A stretch of DNA of 64,000 nt from Dipteris shenzhenensis (taxonomy: Eukaryota > Polypodiophyta > Polypodiopsida > Gleicheniales), in assembly GCA_047967505.1 (NCBI GenBank), contig CM106538.1. One strand, written 5' to 3'. The position numbers were made by a program, and so were the translations under genes. The notes below the pieces were generated by a model. The model saw only the letters and a program-made list of their open reading frames with translations. It did no database searches and was not told where the DNA came from. Positions within the stretch are counted from its first letter, which is position 1, and each line of letters begins with the position of its first letter. Positions 1 to 13,400 of this stretch are shown here, in pieces.

Positions 1-927
1 TTGGCCCCTATTTCCAGGGACTCCCTAGGCAGTGAGCTGGGCTCTCTGAAAACCAGCTAATCGACAACCAGTTTTTTTTTCATTGTATTGCTTGCACGAC
101 CAGTGCCACATGGATAGCTGATTTGTATTATTGGTTTTTTCTCAAGCATTAATAGAAAGCTCTTTTGAGGGGGGGGGGGGGGATTTTGCATTGTTTCTAG
201 GTGAGCCGCTCTCTTCAATCACGTACATGTTTGACGAATTACGGACAAGGCTTTTTCTGACCTCAACTTGTTGGAGACATTGTCGGAGACCACCAAGATT
301 TTGCTTAGGGAAACTCTCTACACTTAGGTGTGCACTTGGTCCTCCCTTGGTACCATGGTTTGTGCCTTTAGGGCATGAAGAGGATGCACCAATTCCCGAC
401 TATTTCCTCTCTCCCCCCTGCACTTGTTCCTAATCCACAGCAGCCCTTCGTCCTCTTTTTACTTCCCTTGCCCCCTTTTGAGTTCTCCTCTTCTTCCTTC
501 CCTTTCCCCCTGCCAGTTCTCCTCCTCTTCTCCCCCCTTACCCTATCCTTTAGCGAGCTCCTCTTGTTGCTTTGCATCTCCAACCCTGATTCTCCTCTTC
601 CCCTGTACCCTCCCCTCCCTTTTTTCTGGTCTGTGGGCTCTTCTCCTCCTCCTCTTTTTATGTGTCTTCAAGCCCTATGCCCAAGAAAATACATAATTTG
701 CATAAAGGGCTTGAGCAAAGGCCTTGATGGAGTTTTATGCCACTAGATAACTTCAAGTTTCCACAAAAACCCCTCTCCCTTTTCAAACTGGCTAAAGCCC
801 TCTCTTGCCATGGTCCTTTATTATAGTGATTAAATTTTTGTATTCTTGAGATTTTGTGGTATGATCAAATTGAAGAGAACTTTGCAAGCCTTACCACTAA
901 TTTCTCTTCTTTTTGTTTGAACATCAG
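1..927 (+). other. Intron or 5' part of the J/ferredoxin gene; pyrimidine-rich block
   Basis: No coding segment matching the start of the J domain was found, so this is most likely intron ending at the acceptor at 926-927. Positions 430-660 are strongly C/T-rich on the plus strand, similar in feel to the C-rich leaders of LINEs elsewhere in the window, but no LINE coding frame follows. A run of 14 G occurs around 169-182. Confidence 0.5.
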
Positions 928-1457
928 CCTCATGATGCAACACCAGAAGAAATCAAGAAGGCGTACTATTCTTGTATGAAAGTCTGCCATCCCGACTTGG
1001 CTGGAGAAGATGCAGAAACTACATCATTCTGTATGTTTGTCAACGAAATTTATGAGGTATACCCAATTTTCATGTTTGCTAGTTTTGCATATAAGAAATT
1101 TGAGAACTTGTGTTGTACTTAACAAACTGTCCTTGTGTGAACTTAGGGTCTGTATCATGAACCAGTGGCTTGCCCCCCGTTCTGAATGTTAACTGCTTTT
1201 AGTCTAGCATATGCTAACAAATAAATTCTCTTCTTAGTGTGACATTGTAACCTTCTTGGTCTTTGGCTTTGCATGAGGTTTTTCTGCTGGGGTATTGGGC
1301 TAAATGCTATAGTTTGTGGAGATGCAGATTTTAAGCGATCCAGTGCAACGCATGGTTTATGATGAGATCAATGGGTATTCTCTGGTGTCTACAAATCCCT
1401 TTAAGGATACTTCCAAGCCAAAAGATCACGTTTTTGTTGACGAGTTTACATGCATAG
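928..1457 (+). CDS. DJC77: Exons encoding the J domain (HPD) and the entry to the Fe-S domain
   Basis: Two exons, 928-1056 (phase 0 at both ends) and 1328-1457 (ends with one base of a Gly codon), separated by a 271-bp intron. The first carries helix II and the HPD tripeptide (KVCHPDL) and reads on through CMFVNEIYE; the second begins [17 protein letters not shown], the usual helix IV end of a J domain, and ends at FVDEFTCIG, the first cysteine of the cluster motif. HPD is the contact that stimulates Hsp70 ATPase in J-proteins. No stop or frameshift is present. Confidence 0.9.
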
Positions 1458-4400
1458 GTAATTTGCATGAGTAATCACTGTACTCAAAGCAATATCCATT
1501 TTTGCATTAGACAGCCTTGACTGGTGTATTATGGTCATGAACTAACTTATCGCCATTTTGGAATCTTGGCTTAGCGGTGGGTGCAAACAGGTAAAAATTT
1601 TCTCACTTTGAAAGCTATTTGTACATGTACAGGCTGTAAAAACTGTGCAAACACTGCTCCAAAGACATTTGAGATTGAGGAAGATTTTGGAAGAGCACGT
1701 GCAGTATTCCAATGTGGGAGGGTCTCTGTTGTTCAACAAGCCATTGACACATGGTTAGCATTACTGCTCAAGAGCTGTGTACATCATGTGAACATTTTTC
1801 TGTTAGACTCCTTTTTTCTTTTCCATGCACTTTGTTTGATAATATCATTTTCATAGCTCTAGCTCACGCTGTTTGGATGACACTTGTAAGTTGCAGCAGA
1901 GAACCATCAGACACTTTTGGTCTAGATGTATAACTTAGAGAGGATGCAATGTGCTAAGCATTGCCATGTTCTTGTCGCAAGAGCACCACAACAAGCAGTA
2001 CAGACTCTAAAGCAATACCTTACAAGGCATTGGTTTCCTTCCTGGTAGTAACCGTCCATCAGCCCACTAGGTGTTCTGCTTTCTTGGTGGCCTGAAAGGA
2101 GTAGATAAATTTTGGAATTCTTTCTCAACAGGCCATAAATGTTACTGGCTACATTGACAGGTTCTCATTTTTAGGCTGTTTTGATTCCACGTCTGATTGC
2201 CATATCGTCATTCATCTCGCTTCTCTCAAGTGCTAGACTTTGTGATCACTAAGTTTGCCCTTCGTCTCCCCAAAGTGACTCAGGCCTGTGTGACTTTAGC
2301 AGTTACTCTCTAGAACACAAATGGGAGAGCCTATGGCACACCAGGTGCAACTTCTGGGAGATGTTCCAAGCAATGGATCTGGTGGTCTACACAGACTCGC
2401 TTTAGAGCCCCAAACTCACAGTCTATGGATACACCTGGTTGTCAATCCACAACACAGAGACACTTACAGATGGGATGGGAGTAGGATGAGTGGTGGTCTT
2501 TGTTGTACATCACAGTCCGGAGTCCAAATGAGCATGCCAGATACAGGTGGATCCACCTTAGGAGGTGTTCTACTGGGGATGTGTTTTCTCCCTTCAAATA
2601 GACTTCTATAAGTATGAAAGAAACAGCTGAGAGAAGAAACCCAAGGCAAAGATATATCACACAAAGCATGAAGACCCCATGGCAAAATACAGTCACATAA
2701 TGTGAACGATTGAAAACTTGATAAGAACCAAGACTGCAAGGTCTCCCAAGCCACTTTGGCTCTTGTATTTGTGGACCCATCAAGTCTGCTCAAAGAAAGT
2801 TCATGATAGGTCTCTTAATCTGAGAAAGGCATCTCCTAGAGTGGCACCAACATGAGCAAACAAACAAAGTGGCGATCACAAAAGCGTGCTTGACAACTAC
2901 CACTCTAGAGGCAAGATCCAACCTGGATGTACTGCAACAAAAGAGGAGTTTTCTCCTAATAGTCTCCATCATGGGAGCAAAATGCTGAGATGAAGAAATA
3001 TCTATGCCAACCTGACAGCCCAAATATCTAATTGAAAGACCTCTCTGGATCCAAGTGAAGTCAAAATCAAGCCCCTAGGTAGGAGAATTGTCATCACTTA
3101 TCCACAAGCCGTTGTATTTATGCCAATTAATCTGTACCCCTCTACAAGGCAAAATAAATCCAAAGCTGACCTGAAAGTGCCCTTGACCCAATATATGTGA
3201 GTCACTTAGCCAGAGAGCTTCCGACCTACTGGGGGATGATATAACCTCGCCCACGCCTTCGTTGCCACCAGATCCTTCCCTACGACCCCATCCACACAGG
3301 TCCATGATGGGAAGATGCCTCAAAACCCTAGGTTTGATGATGAGTGCAGAGAGGTGTGAGCCCATCTCACACGGGAACGAGCCTTGGGTCCGTTGACTTC
3401 ATTTGAGGCACAACGGATCTTTCGACAGCTGACACGTTGCAAGAGACGAGCCTTCCTCACACAAAGGATGGATGAGATTATCATATCATTTCGAGGAGGA
3501 GACCCAACCACTGGATGGGGGATTCTCTTGGAGGGGAAGCCACCCATTCCCATCACTGATCCGGGGGTGGGGCATACTTATGCATGCTCTTTATATGATG
3601 TTATGATGCAGGCATCATCGGATATGTCCTCTATGCCTAGGCCCACTACCAGTCACTCGTTCACTACACAAAATGTACGTGCTACACTTCGTCGGCTACA
3701 CAACTAGAAAGAAAAGGATCATGAGGGTCTACGGACTGAGCATTTCGCACATGGGTAGGAGGTTTTAGACCTAGTTCTAGCATAGATGTTCAACCACATT
3801 GTATGCCATGGCTTCCCACTAGCTTAGAGCACCACCACTATTGTACCAATACACAAGGCAGGAGACCCCATGGATATTGGGAACTACTGCCCTCTCATGA
3901 TTGGCCACACATTGGCCAAGATTTATGGATTTGTATTAGAGAGGGAGATCAGCAGTCATACAGAGGCACATGGACAGCAGGCACTAGGGTAGGCAGGATT
4001 ATAGAGGCAACATTCTACTCTAGATCACATCTTCACTTCGAGGGCTATCATTAAGGAGGTGAAGTCTAGACACCAAAAAGTCTACGCTTTATTTGTAGAC
4101 TTTCGAAAGGCTTTCGACAGTGTCCCGCGATCCCGCATGATGAGGACACTACTGGAGATGCAGATCCCAGAGGCTTTGATTTGGGGTGTGATGAGTCTAT
4201 TAGAGGGAGTGTCGTGCGCCAGGTGGTTTGGCGGGGTTGAGAGCACGATAGGGTGAAGTAGGGCTGCCCCCTCTCGCCGACCCTTTTCAAACTCCACATT
4301 GATGAGATCACATCTTTCATAGACCGCCTAGGGAGTGAAGGGTCACTCCTGATTGACCTCATGATATAGATATTGTTATACGCTGATGACATAGTCCTCA

Positions 4401-7400
4401 TATCATCCTCAACAGAGGGGTTGCAGAGACACTTAGAGGCCCTAGAGATCTTCTGCACAGAGAGAGACCTGACAGTCAACCTTGGGAAGACCAAGGTGAT
4501 GATATTCAACACCTCATGTGTAGTGCTTCATCGATAGACTTCACTTACCGTGGTGAGCGAGTGGAGATAGTGTAGTCCTATACATACTTGGGACTAGTTT
4601 TCACAAGCCCCATCTTCACGATGTCTCATGCAGCCATGGCACTACTCACACGGGGAGTTGGCCTGCCAACTAGAGAGATAGTGTTTCCAGGCACACTTTC
4701 AGGATCCACTTATGAAGGGCTGGCTTTTCGACACTTTAGTGAGGCGACCGCCATGTATGCAACACCCTTCTGGGGGTGTGATATCTTTTTTTTTCCCCAA
4801 AAAGATTACTTCATGAAGTATGAATGAAAGCTGCAAGAGCAAGGTCAAATGGGGGAGTACATCGTGACATGCATGAAAGAAAAAACAGCTATAAAAGAGC
4901 TAGCAAAAATCCAAGGTGGAGGCTGAAAATGCCACCTCAACCCTCAAAAAGAGCTAACAAAAATCCAAGGTGCGGGTGCGATATCTTGAGGACAGAGTGG
5001 AGGAGATTTGAGTGGCTACAAGTGATTATGAGATCCAGGATGATTAGGAGTAAGCCCTCAATCCCACATGAGATATTATAGTCAGAATTCTCCATAACAC
5101 TTTCAAACAATGATCACTCTTAAGATTCATCCACCTTAGATTATATTACGTACGTCCTACGCACTACTGCAGATCACGGGAGTAGCACCATCTAAATTCC
5201 ACCCAGCCAATTCCTATTGAAGCGTAAGAACACACAGAGAAGTCGAAATCCTCGATCAGAATCCATAGGTGAAGCTCATCTTCTCTCTCTTACTTACCTC
5301 AACAGCCCCATCTCCCTAGATGGATCTAGATGCCACATGTCATCATGATAGGGCCTTTCCTAATGCATCTTTTCACCCCTCTCTTGGGATACATTTGATT
5401 TCCTTTGCCCCTAGGTACATTGCTTGCATTAGGCCCTTAGCCTTAGATCCACCTAGTCTGGTGCTATCAGCCCTCACCTAGGACCCTGATATTAATTCCC
5501 TCCCGATCATTTACATGAAGCGCAAATAAATATATTACAAACGTAGATCCTTAAGGGAAATGTCAACTGATTCTTCCGAGGTCATGCTACCTCGGCTAGA
5601 GCGTAACATTCCTTCCCTCTTTAGACATCAGCGTCCTCGATGATGAAGTCTGGGAACACTCTCCGCAACTGGTATACGGATTCCCAGGTAGCTTCTGATA
5701 GAGGCTGACCATGCCATGCAACCAACACCATGGGTATCTTCCGATTGCGCACTTGCATTGTTCCTCGGTCCAGGATTCTTGTTGGTTTGCGTCTTGCATT
5801 CTCCTCTATCTCCTGAAACAAAACCACACCTTCGATTAGTGAGTCACCAGCATGCAAAATTTTTTTTAAACGAGAAACATGGAACACTGGATGCACCTTA
5901 CACCCCTGTGGCAATTCTAATTTATAGGCTACCTTGCCTATTCTCTTTAGAATTAACCACGGCTCACAGTATCGAGGTGATAACTTAGCACACTCTCTTG
6001 AAGTTAACGACTTCGAGTGCGAAGGAACTTTGAGAAAAACTTTTTCTCCTTCCTTAAATTCTCTTATAGACCAGTTTTCATCTGCATACGCCTTGGCTCT
6101 ATCCATAGCCTGGCGGATATTAGCTCTCGCAAGTGCTAGCATCTCCTGCATCTGAACCACAAAGTTCGCGGCACTAGGCACTTTCTGAGGTACTCCAACT
6201 ATAGTTGGATTCGCTGGTCTATAACCATAGTTCAGCTCAAACGGACTGAACCCTGTAGAGGAATGTTTTCTATCATTGTAGGCAAACTCTAACAATGGCA
6301 ACCACTTGTCCCATGTATGTTGCCTCAATGACACATATGCCATCAGCATATCCTTTAAAATCTGGTTGACTCTCTCCATCTGACCATCCGTTTCAGGATG
6401 ATCCCCACTACTCATTCCCAACTCAGTCCTTAGTGTCTCAAATATCGCTGTCCAAAAATGATTAGTAAATTTGACATCTCTGTCTGACACTATGGATCTA
6501 GGCAATCTGTGTAGATGAAATATATGGCTAATAAACAATCAGCCACTTGCGGGGCACTAACAGACTCTCTAGTCGGAATGAAGTGAGCCATCTTGGTTAG
6601 ACGATCAACCACCACAAGGATAGAATCATACCCTCCTTGTGTTGTAGGCAGCCCTACAATAAAGTCCATGGAAATGCTCTCCCACTTACTTAGTGGTATC
6701 TCCAAGGGCTGTAAAAGTCCGGGTGGCTTCACCCGCTCGGCCTTGCTTACCTGACACGAAAAACACCGTGTCACATATTCATGAATATGCTTTTTCATCT
6801 TTGGCCAAAAGAAATCTCGCTTCACGAGATCATATGTATCCTCGACTCCTGGATGTCCCACACATGGGCTATCATGGCATTGTCGAATGACTCTCTGCTT
6901 GAGATCATTCTGACTAGGTACTACAACCTTGCCATTTCTTTTCAGCATACCATTCCTTATGGTATATCTTGCATATGTTTGGCCTTTTCTGGATGCTAGG
7001 TCATCCTTTTCTTCCCCGGGTCTAAACACATGAGCTTTAGGCCATAAGCTCTAGACAAACTCGTCCATCTTTTGAGTTTCTTTAATCTCGGTCATTAGAG
7101 CACTCTCTAATACCGTAAAACTCATATTGTGCATAATGCGAGACAACGCATCAGCAACCTAATTATCCTTCCCTCTTCGGTACCGAATCATCAAATCAAA
7201 CTCCTGCATGAGCTCTGCCCACCTAGCTTGGCGGCCCCTCAAGTCAGGCGGTTTACAAAAATGTTTCAGAGTATCATGATCTACATCCACATAAAACTCT
7301 AAACCATACAAATAATGCCTCCATGTTTTCAAAGCATGGATAACAGCATACAACTCCAATTCATGAGTTGGCCAATTTCGCTGAGAGGGAGAAAGCTTCT

Positions 7401-10400
7401 TGCTTTCAAAGCCTACTGGCCTTCCCTCTTGAAGAAGAACTGCTCCTACCACAATGCCACTTGCATCGGTTTCTAGGAACAATGGTTTTTGGGGATCAAC
7501 TATTTTTAACACCGGTCCTCTGACCACAGCTTGTTTTATGGTGTTAAAACTTTCTTGTTGATTCCGTCCCCATATAAAAGGTACTTTATCTAAGGTCAGA
7601 TCAGTCAATGGCGATACTATTTTGGAATATCCTTAGATATGCTTTCTATAAAATTGGACAAATCCCAAGAATGATCGCAAAGCGGTCAAACTCTAAGGGA
7701 TTGGCCAAGTCAGTATCGCAGCCACTTTCTTTGGGTCCATTTCTACCCCCTTTGGAGTAATTATGAATCCTAAATATTCAAGCCTAACCATACACAGTAT
7801 AGTTTTCTTTTTATTTACATAAAGACTGGCTTTCCTCAAAGTACTAAACACTATTCTTAAGTGTTCCTGATGCTCAGTTATACTTTTACTGAATACCAGA
7901 ATATTATCAATAAATGTACTACAAACTTTCCGATTCACGGACGTAGTAAATCGTTCATAAGCATGACGAATGTAGCTGGAGCATTGGTAAGTCCGAAGGG
8001 CATTACCAAAAACTCAGAATGACCAAACCTACTTCTGAAAGCAGTTTTATGCACATCCTCGGCTCTAATCTGGATCTGATGGTAGCCACACTTAAGATCT
8101 ATCTTGCTGAAAATCATGGCTCCATGTAATGCATCTAGCAAATCATCAATCCGAGCCATCGGATACCTGTGCTTAACAGTGATATTATTCAATGCTCTGT
8201 AATCTATACAGAGGCGAAACGTATCATCCTTTTTTTTCTTTAATATCACTGGTGAAGCAAAAGGTGAGAAACTTGGTTGAATTTGCCCCAACTTGAGGTA
8301 TTCTTCTAGTTGCCTTTGCACCTCCGCTTCTTTGGTAAAACTCATTCGATAGGGAGGTCTATTTACAGGTTCTGCCCCCGCGATTAGTTCAATCTTGTGC
8401 TGAACATTCCGCTCTGGAGATAACCCATAAGGTAGCTCATCCCTAAAACAGTTAGAGAACTCCTCTGCTGTAAGATCAGCCAGCTTGGCCATTTCACCAC
8501 TTTGCGCAACATCAATGCTAGCCGAAGAATCATCAACCGGCTCTACCGATGCTGTACAAAGGAATTAAAACTCTTATTAAGCTTTTCGGATCTCCATCAC
8601 GGAAACCAACGGTCCCTGAGGTACATCTTTCTCACCTCGTAAGACATAAAGCACATCATTCATCATGAATTGATGTACGTGCTTTTTTCAATCAATGGCT
8701 GGATTCTTCCTAGAATGCCACACCTTACCCAGGGCTATATCTGCATGAGCTTACCCAGGACTATATCTGCATGAGCAAGCTTAGTCGTTTCAAAATCAAG
8801 CTTCTCAACATAGTCCTGAATACGAAGCTCCAACTGGGCAACCCTTTGGTCCCATACTTCAGTTGAACTTCCATCTGCCATCCTGACTGTATATGCATAG
8901 TCAGATGGGCTAGTCTTTAACTTCAACCTCTTCACGAGCTTGGAGTTAATTACATTGTGAGTTGACGCCGAGTCAAACAACACAATGACATCATGATTGG
9001 CCACTTGTCCTTTCATCTTAATTAACTCCGTATCATTAAAGACTGTATACCCCGTTGCTGCGGGCTTAGATAGGATGTTATCAGGTGCACTTGTTACTAG
9101 CCTAGCAACAGACACGCATAACAAACAAGGTACTAACCTCTGAGAAGATCCCGCTAGCTGAATCTGCATCTGTTCCGCTCTAGGATTTCCCTCCATTTCC
9201 ACGTCGCATTCTGAGACTACCATCTCAGCCACCTGACGATCCTTATTTCGTGGACAATCTTTCCATTGATGAGGCTGAAGGCAACCAAAACACATGCCTT
9301 CTCTCCTCGCTTTTTCTCTTTGCTCTAGGTTTAAGGGAGACTTTGACCAAGCTGCCATTGGGGTTACTTTTCTCTTCACTCTAATGGTGGTACTTGATTT
9401 AGGAGTTTCAGCTGGTTTCGCCTGCTTGGCTTGACCACTTGGCTGAGAACCACTCCCTTTACTAATCCACTTCTTCTTAAACCCAGATTTCTTCTGGTAT
9501 CCATACTGGGTTCCGACCTGCGCAAACCCACTTGGCCTGCTGCCCTTGGCATCTTCATAGTTCAGGGCTATGGCTATTGCATCATCCAACGTGTTCGCAT
9601 ACTTAGCCGGAACTTCCATTTTAATCCGATCATTCAATCCAAATATGAAATCTTTCACTTGGATTGATTGAGGTAGGGGTTCATCAACCTTCATTACGCT
9701 CTCTCGAAACTTATCAGTGTATTCTGCCACTGACAAATTTCTCTGACGAAGGTTTCTATACTGATCCCAAGCTCGTCAGAAGTGTTTCCTAAATTCTCTT
9801 TTAAACCCCTCCCAGGTAGTGGATGCAATACCATCTTTCTGTTGTTTAATCCACTACCGATCCGCTGTCTCACTAAACATGTGGGTGGCCTCGCGGATTT
9901 TCTTGATATCATTTTTGATTTCACAAATGGCGAACACCTCGTCCCATTTGTGTAACCAGGTCTCAATGACATCAGAACTACGGTCATTCATCCGACTAGA
10001 ATACTATTCCGGCCTTTAATTGGCAATATTAGGTACTTTAGCCTTCCTAGGCTCGACCGTATGAACACTAGACTCCGGTTCCATTGGAGCCTTTCCTTTC
10101 TCATCTTGAGAAGTTTTGGCAGACATACTGTGTATCACTCTTCTAAGTTTAGACTGCCCTGCATTTGCCTGTAACTATTGTGCTAATAACTGCCGCAAGG
10201 CATCCTCAAGTAATGCAATCCTGCCAGATAAGGTGTGAACAACTGGGCGCGACACCTGCTGAGTCGGTTGGACTCCTGACTCTACAGGGTCCATCCTGGA
10301 AGCTCCTTCTTCTACTTCCATTCAGGTCAATGAGTGTTTTGTTTTATTTTGTGTCAAAAAAAAATAAAAATAAATAAATACCGCTAGAAACTGTAATTAC

Positions 10401-13400
10401 AAGCTGACAAAATTCTAACACAATTCCCAATACTAGGGAATACCTGCAATCCCATATGCACAGTGACTAGGCATTTGACACATGCATAACCCAAATACCG
10501 CTTTTCCCTATACTAGGAAAATTCCTGCAAATCAACTCTGACTGAAGCACACAGGCATATACACAAGCATAATCTGACCCTGCTTTGAATCACAAGCCTA
10601 CATACGGGCTGGCTATCCTTCCATGCAAGCTGAATATTCCACACAAGCTAAGTTCAGGAAAAAAAATGAAAATGACGAAAACAGGAGCAAATGATGTCGA
10701 AGGCCCCCTGGTCTGCTGTTCGCTCCTGCCACCCGATTTGATACTGTGCCAGATCATGACGCCGGATATCAACACTCGCAATATCTGCAACCCTTGGAGT
10801 CTTCACGTAGCGCAGATATCCCGCTTTCCTTATGAGCAACGATGCTACCAATCATGGAGCGGCTGAGTCATCCTAAATAGGAGCAGGGTTCCCGTAAGCA
10901 AGACGGACGTTCCTCCGTCGATGAAGTTTCGTAGATGAAGCAAATTCGAAACTCCCACTTTCGTTTCATCAATTTATAGGAAAGACAAACTCGCAGGCGT
11001 AGGCTAACCGCAGCCTCTTTGGAACTTAAGCTGCAAGGCCACAGAGCCGTCCGTCCATCGTCAGCCTACCCTAGGAGAGCTCGGTCCATGTGCTTTAACA
11101 ACTAAAACCCAAAAGTCCATGGAATTGTCCAAGTACTTACAATTTAACCCAATCACAAGCCTTCTTAAATGTAGAGAGGTGCTGCAATATACATGTGTGT
11201 CCCTTGAATGTAAGGGGATGGCCTTCTCAAAGATGAAAACGTTCTCCAAGGTGCTCCAACCTTGAACAAAGCTTGTCTTGGAGCATTGAATGATGTTAGA
11301 CACAAGAAGCTTAGATAGAACACTAGGAATTTAGCGACGCTTTTGTAGGCTATACAAAGAGCACAACAAATTTCCTATTACCCAAGTCACCATCATTTTA
11401 TCAAGACGTCTCCATAGGCCTATTGCTTTAGTTTTATATTAACAGCCTCAAAGTTTATGTCAAGAGCTGCTATCTTGCTCTTTCTTTGGAAACAGAGGAC
11501 TATTTCTTTTCTTGAATAGATTGGAGTTTTTCTGGATCAAAATATTTGATGCTGTAGTTGCATCACAAAATATGAATAAGTAAATGCTTTAAAAAGTGTA
11601 TTTGATGCTGTAGTTGCATCACAAAATATAAATAGGATAAATGCTTTAAAAAGTGTTTTTTGAAGTTTGTGATTGCCAAATATTCTTGAATCCCAAACGA
11701 TAAGTTTAAGTTGTATGCTTAGTTATTGTAGATCTCTGTTTTGGATTTGTCAAGCTGAATTTGTGATCTTTGTTGTATTTTGATGCAGCCCTGTCGATTG
11801 CATTCATTGGGTTTCTGCAGCTGAACTCTCTTTGCTAGAAGATGAAATGCGCAAAATGGAGCGTGTCAATGTGAGTGACTACTGAAATTTAATGATAGTG
11901 GTGTTTTATGAAACTTCTCTAAGGTGAGACGAATCGTTATAGTTCATCTATGAACGGAAATGCACAAGTATCATGCAATGCTGTCCCAAGTCTACTCAAA
12001 GAAAATCATGAAGACCCTTTTGAGAAGAATGCTCTCTTTTCATATGGAAAACCTCTCATAGTCCTGATTCATACACGTGCTGCCTACAATTCCTGCTTGC
12101 AGACCCAGTGCATTCACTGCCCGTTGAGAGACCGAATGTTGATAACAAGGCTTATGGACTCCCCCTACTGTCCTCGTACTAGGGTCTTCTCGCCTAGGTG
12201 ACTGTTGATTGATACCATCAGTAGACAGATATATTATCAATTTCAACACCAGTGTCAAACCGAGCACCGATTAGTTCCTTTACCTCTGTAGTAGTCAATT
12301 TTCTTCCAGGTGTGACAGGCCAAACAGACAAAACACTATACCAAATTATTATTTCTCCAAGTAAATAGCACATCAGGATTGCAAAAGTACACCATTTTGT
12401 CTCTCGTCCAGCTAAATTAGTCACAATCGCTAAAGAAGCAAGGTGCTACATCTCTACCTCTCAATTGCGTATCATACCGCTTGCAACCTACGAAATGTGG
12501 CCCTTCACTCGGCTAACTTTTGGGATTGTTGCCCTTGTGAGTACTATCTCTGCCAGATTGCCTACTGGCAAGCTTGATAATGGCAATGAACTTAGTCTAT
12601 GCATACATGCAGCTGAATTTTCATCCAAGCTGTAATGTAATGGTCTTGATTGTCATGACAATTATCTCAGCTAGAGAAACCTTACGTATCTTGGAATGTC
12701 TGCTTATGTAGGAAGGGCGAAGTAATGGAAATTTGACATCGGAATATGTGAGGTTAAAACCATGCGCTGTCTGCTAGAGGTAGAGGTAGGGGAGGAAGGT
12801 GGAGCAACAAATTGTCTTAATAGGTGGATTCTCAGGTCGTATAGGTGTGTTGTTAGGGGCTTGAGTGTGATGAGATTGGGTGGAGCGGGATCGGATGGAG
12901 TCCTGGAACCTCTCAGAATAGGCATCCCATGTCTCACAAGTGGAATGTGTGAGATCAAGGAGCTGATCGGTGATGGGTGCTCTTGGAGAACTTCAAGTAG
13001 TGTTGGGGGACGTTGGAGGCATGGAGATATGTGGGAGGGCATCAAGAAAGGTCTCAGTATCCATGTTTGAGCGGTTGTATGGGAGGCCCTAATCGAAGAT
13101 TTCGATATGGATTCACAATGCTCACAGAAGAGGTCTCTCTCGGGAAGTTTTCTTGGAGGTTGGTCCATCAACTAACTTTTGGTCACATGACTTTTGAACT
13201 ATTTGATAGTTGGCATGACCAAGGCGTTTATGCTACAAGGTCACCTCAGGTAACTGTGCGATGGCTACAACTGCTTGCAAGTTGGGCAAGCCGACTCCTA
13301 TGGTTTAGAGGTGATTTATTCGTGGGCAGTCAATGGAGAATTTCACATCATTCATTTGTATCTCCTTACCATTGTACAAACATATGCTAGCGATCTGTTA

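Larger units (their letters stand above)
5035..10321 (-). mobile_element. Ty3/gypsy chromovirus, antisense in the 10-kb intron, defective
   Basis: On the minus strand from right to left: gag (from 10321), zinc knuckle, protease, RT, RNase H, integrase and chromodomain, ending with the pol stop at 5621-5623. A polypurine tract (complement of 5609-5622) overlaps the stop, and the 3' LTR appears to start with TGTTACGC at 5608 and run left for several hundred bases; its outer end is not defined. I could not find by eye a matching 5' LTR in 10330-11340, so the element is probably truncated or rearranged on that side. Many stops and at least one frameshift make it non-autonomous. Confidence 0.85.
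1754..11788 (+). other. 10,035-bp intron filled with retroelements
   Basis: Intron between the third and fourth visible exons. It contains a minus-strand LINE relic (about 2.4-3.4 kb), a plus-strand relic of a different LINE (about 3.4-4.8 kb) and an antisense Ty3 chromovirus (5.0-10.3 kb or further). Positions 10330-11788 have no recognisable coding sequence; 11540-11660 contains a short direct repeat (tttgatgctgtagttgcatc at 11549 and 11598). Confidence 0.85.

Noticed and set aside
131-746. Several overlapping frames in a C/T-rich block
   Set aside because: No motif; composition-driven, and expected to be intron.
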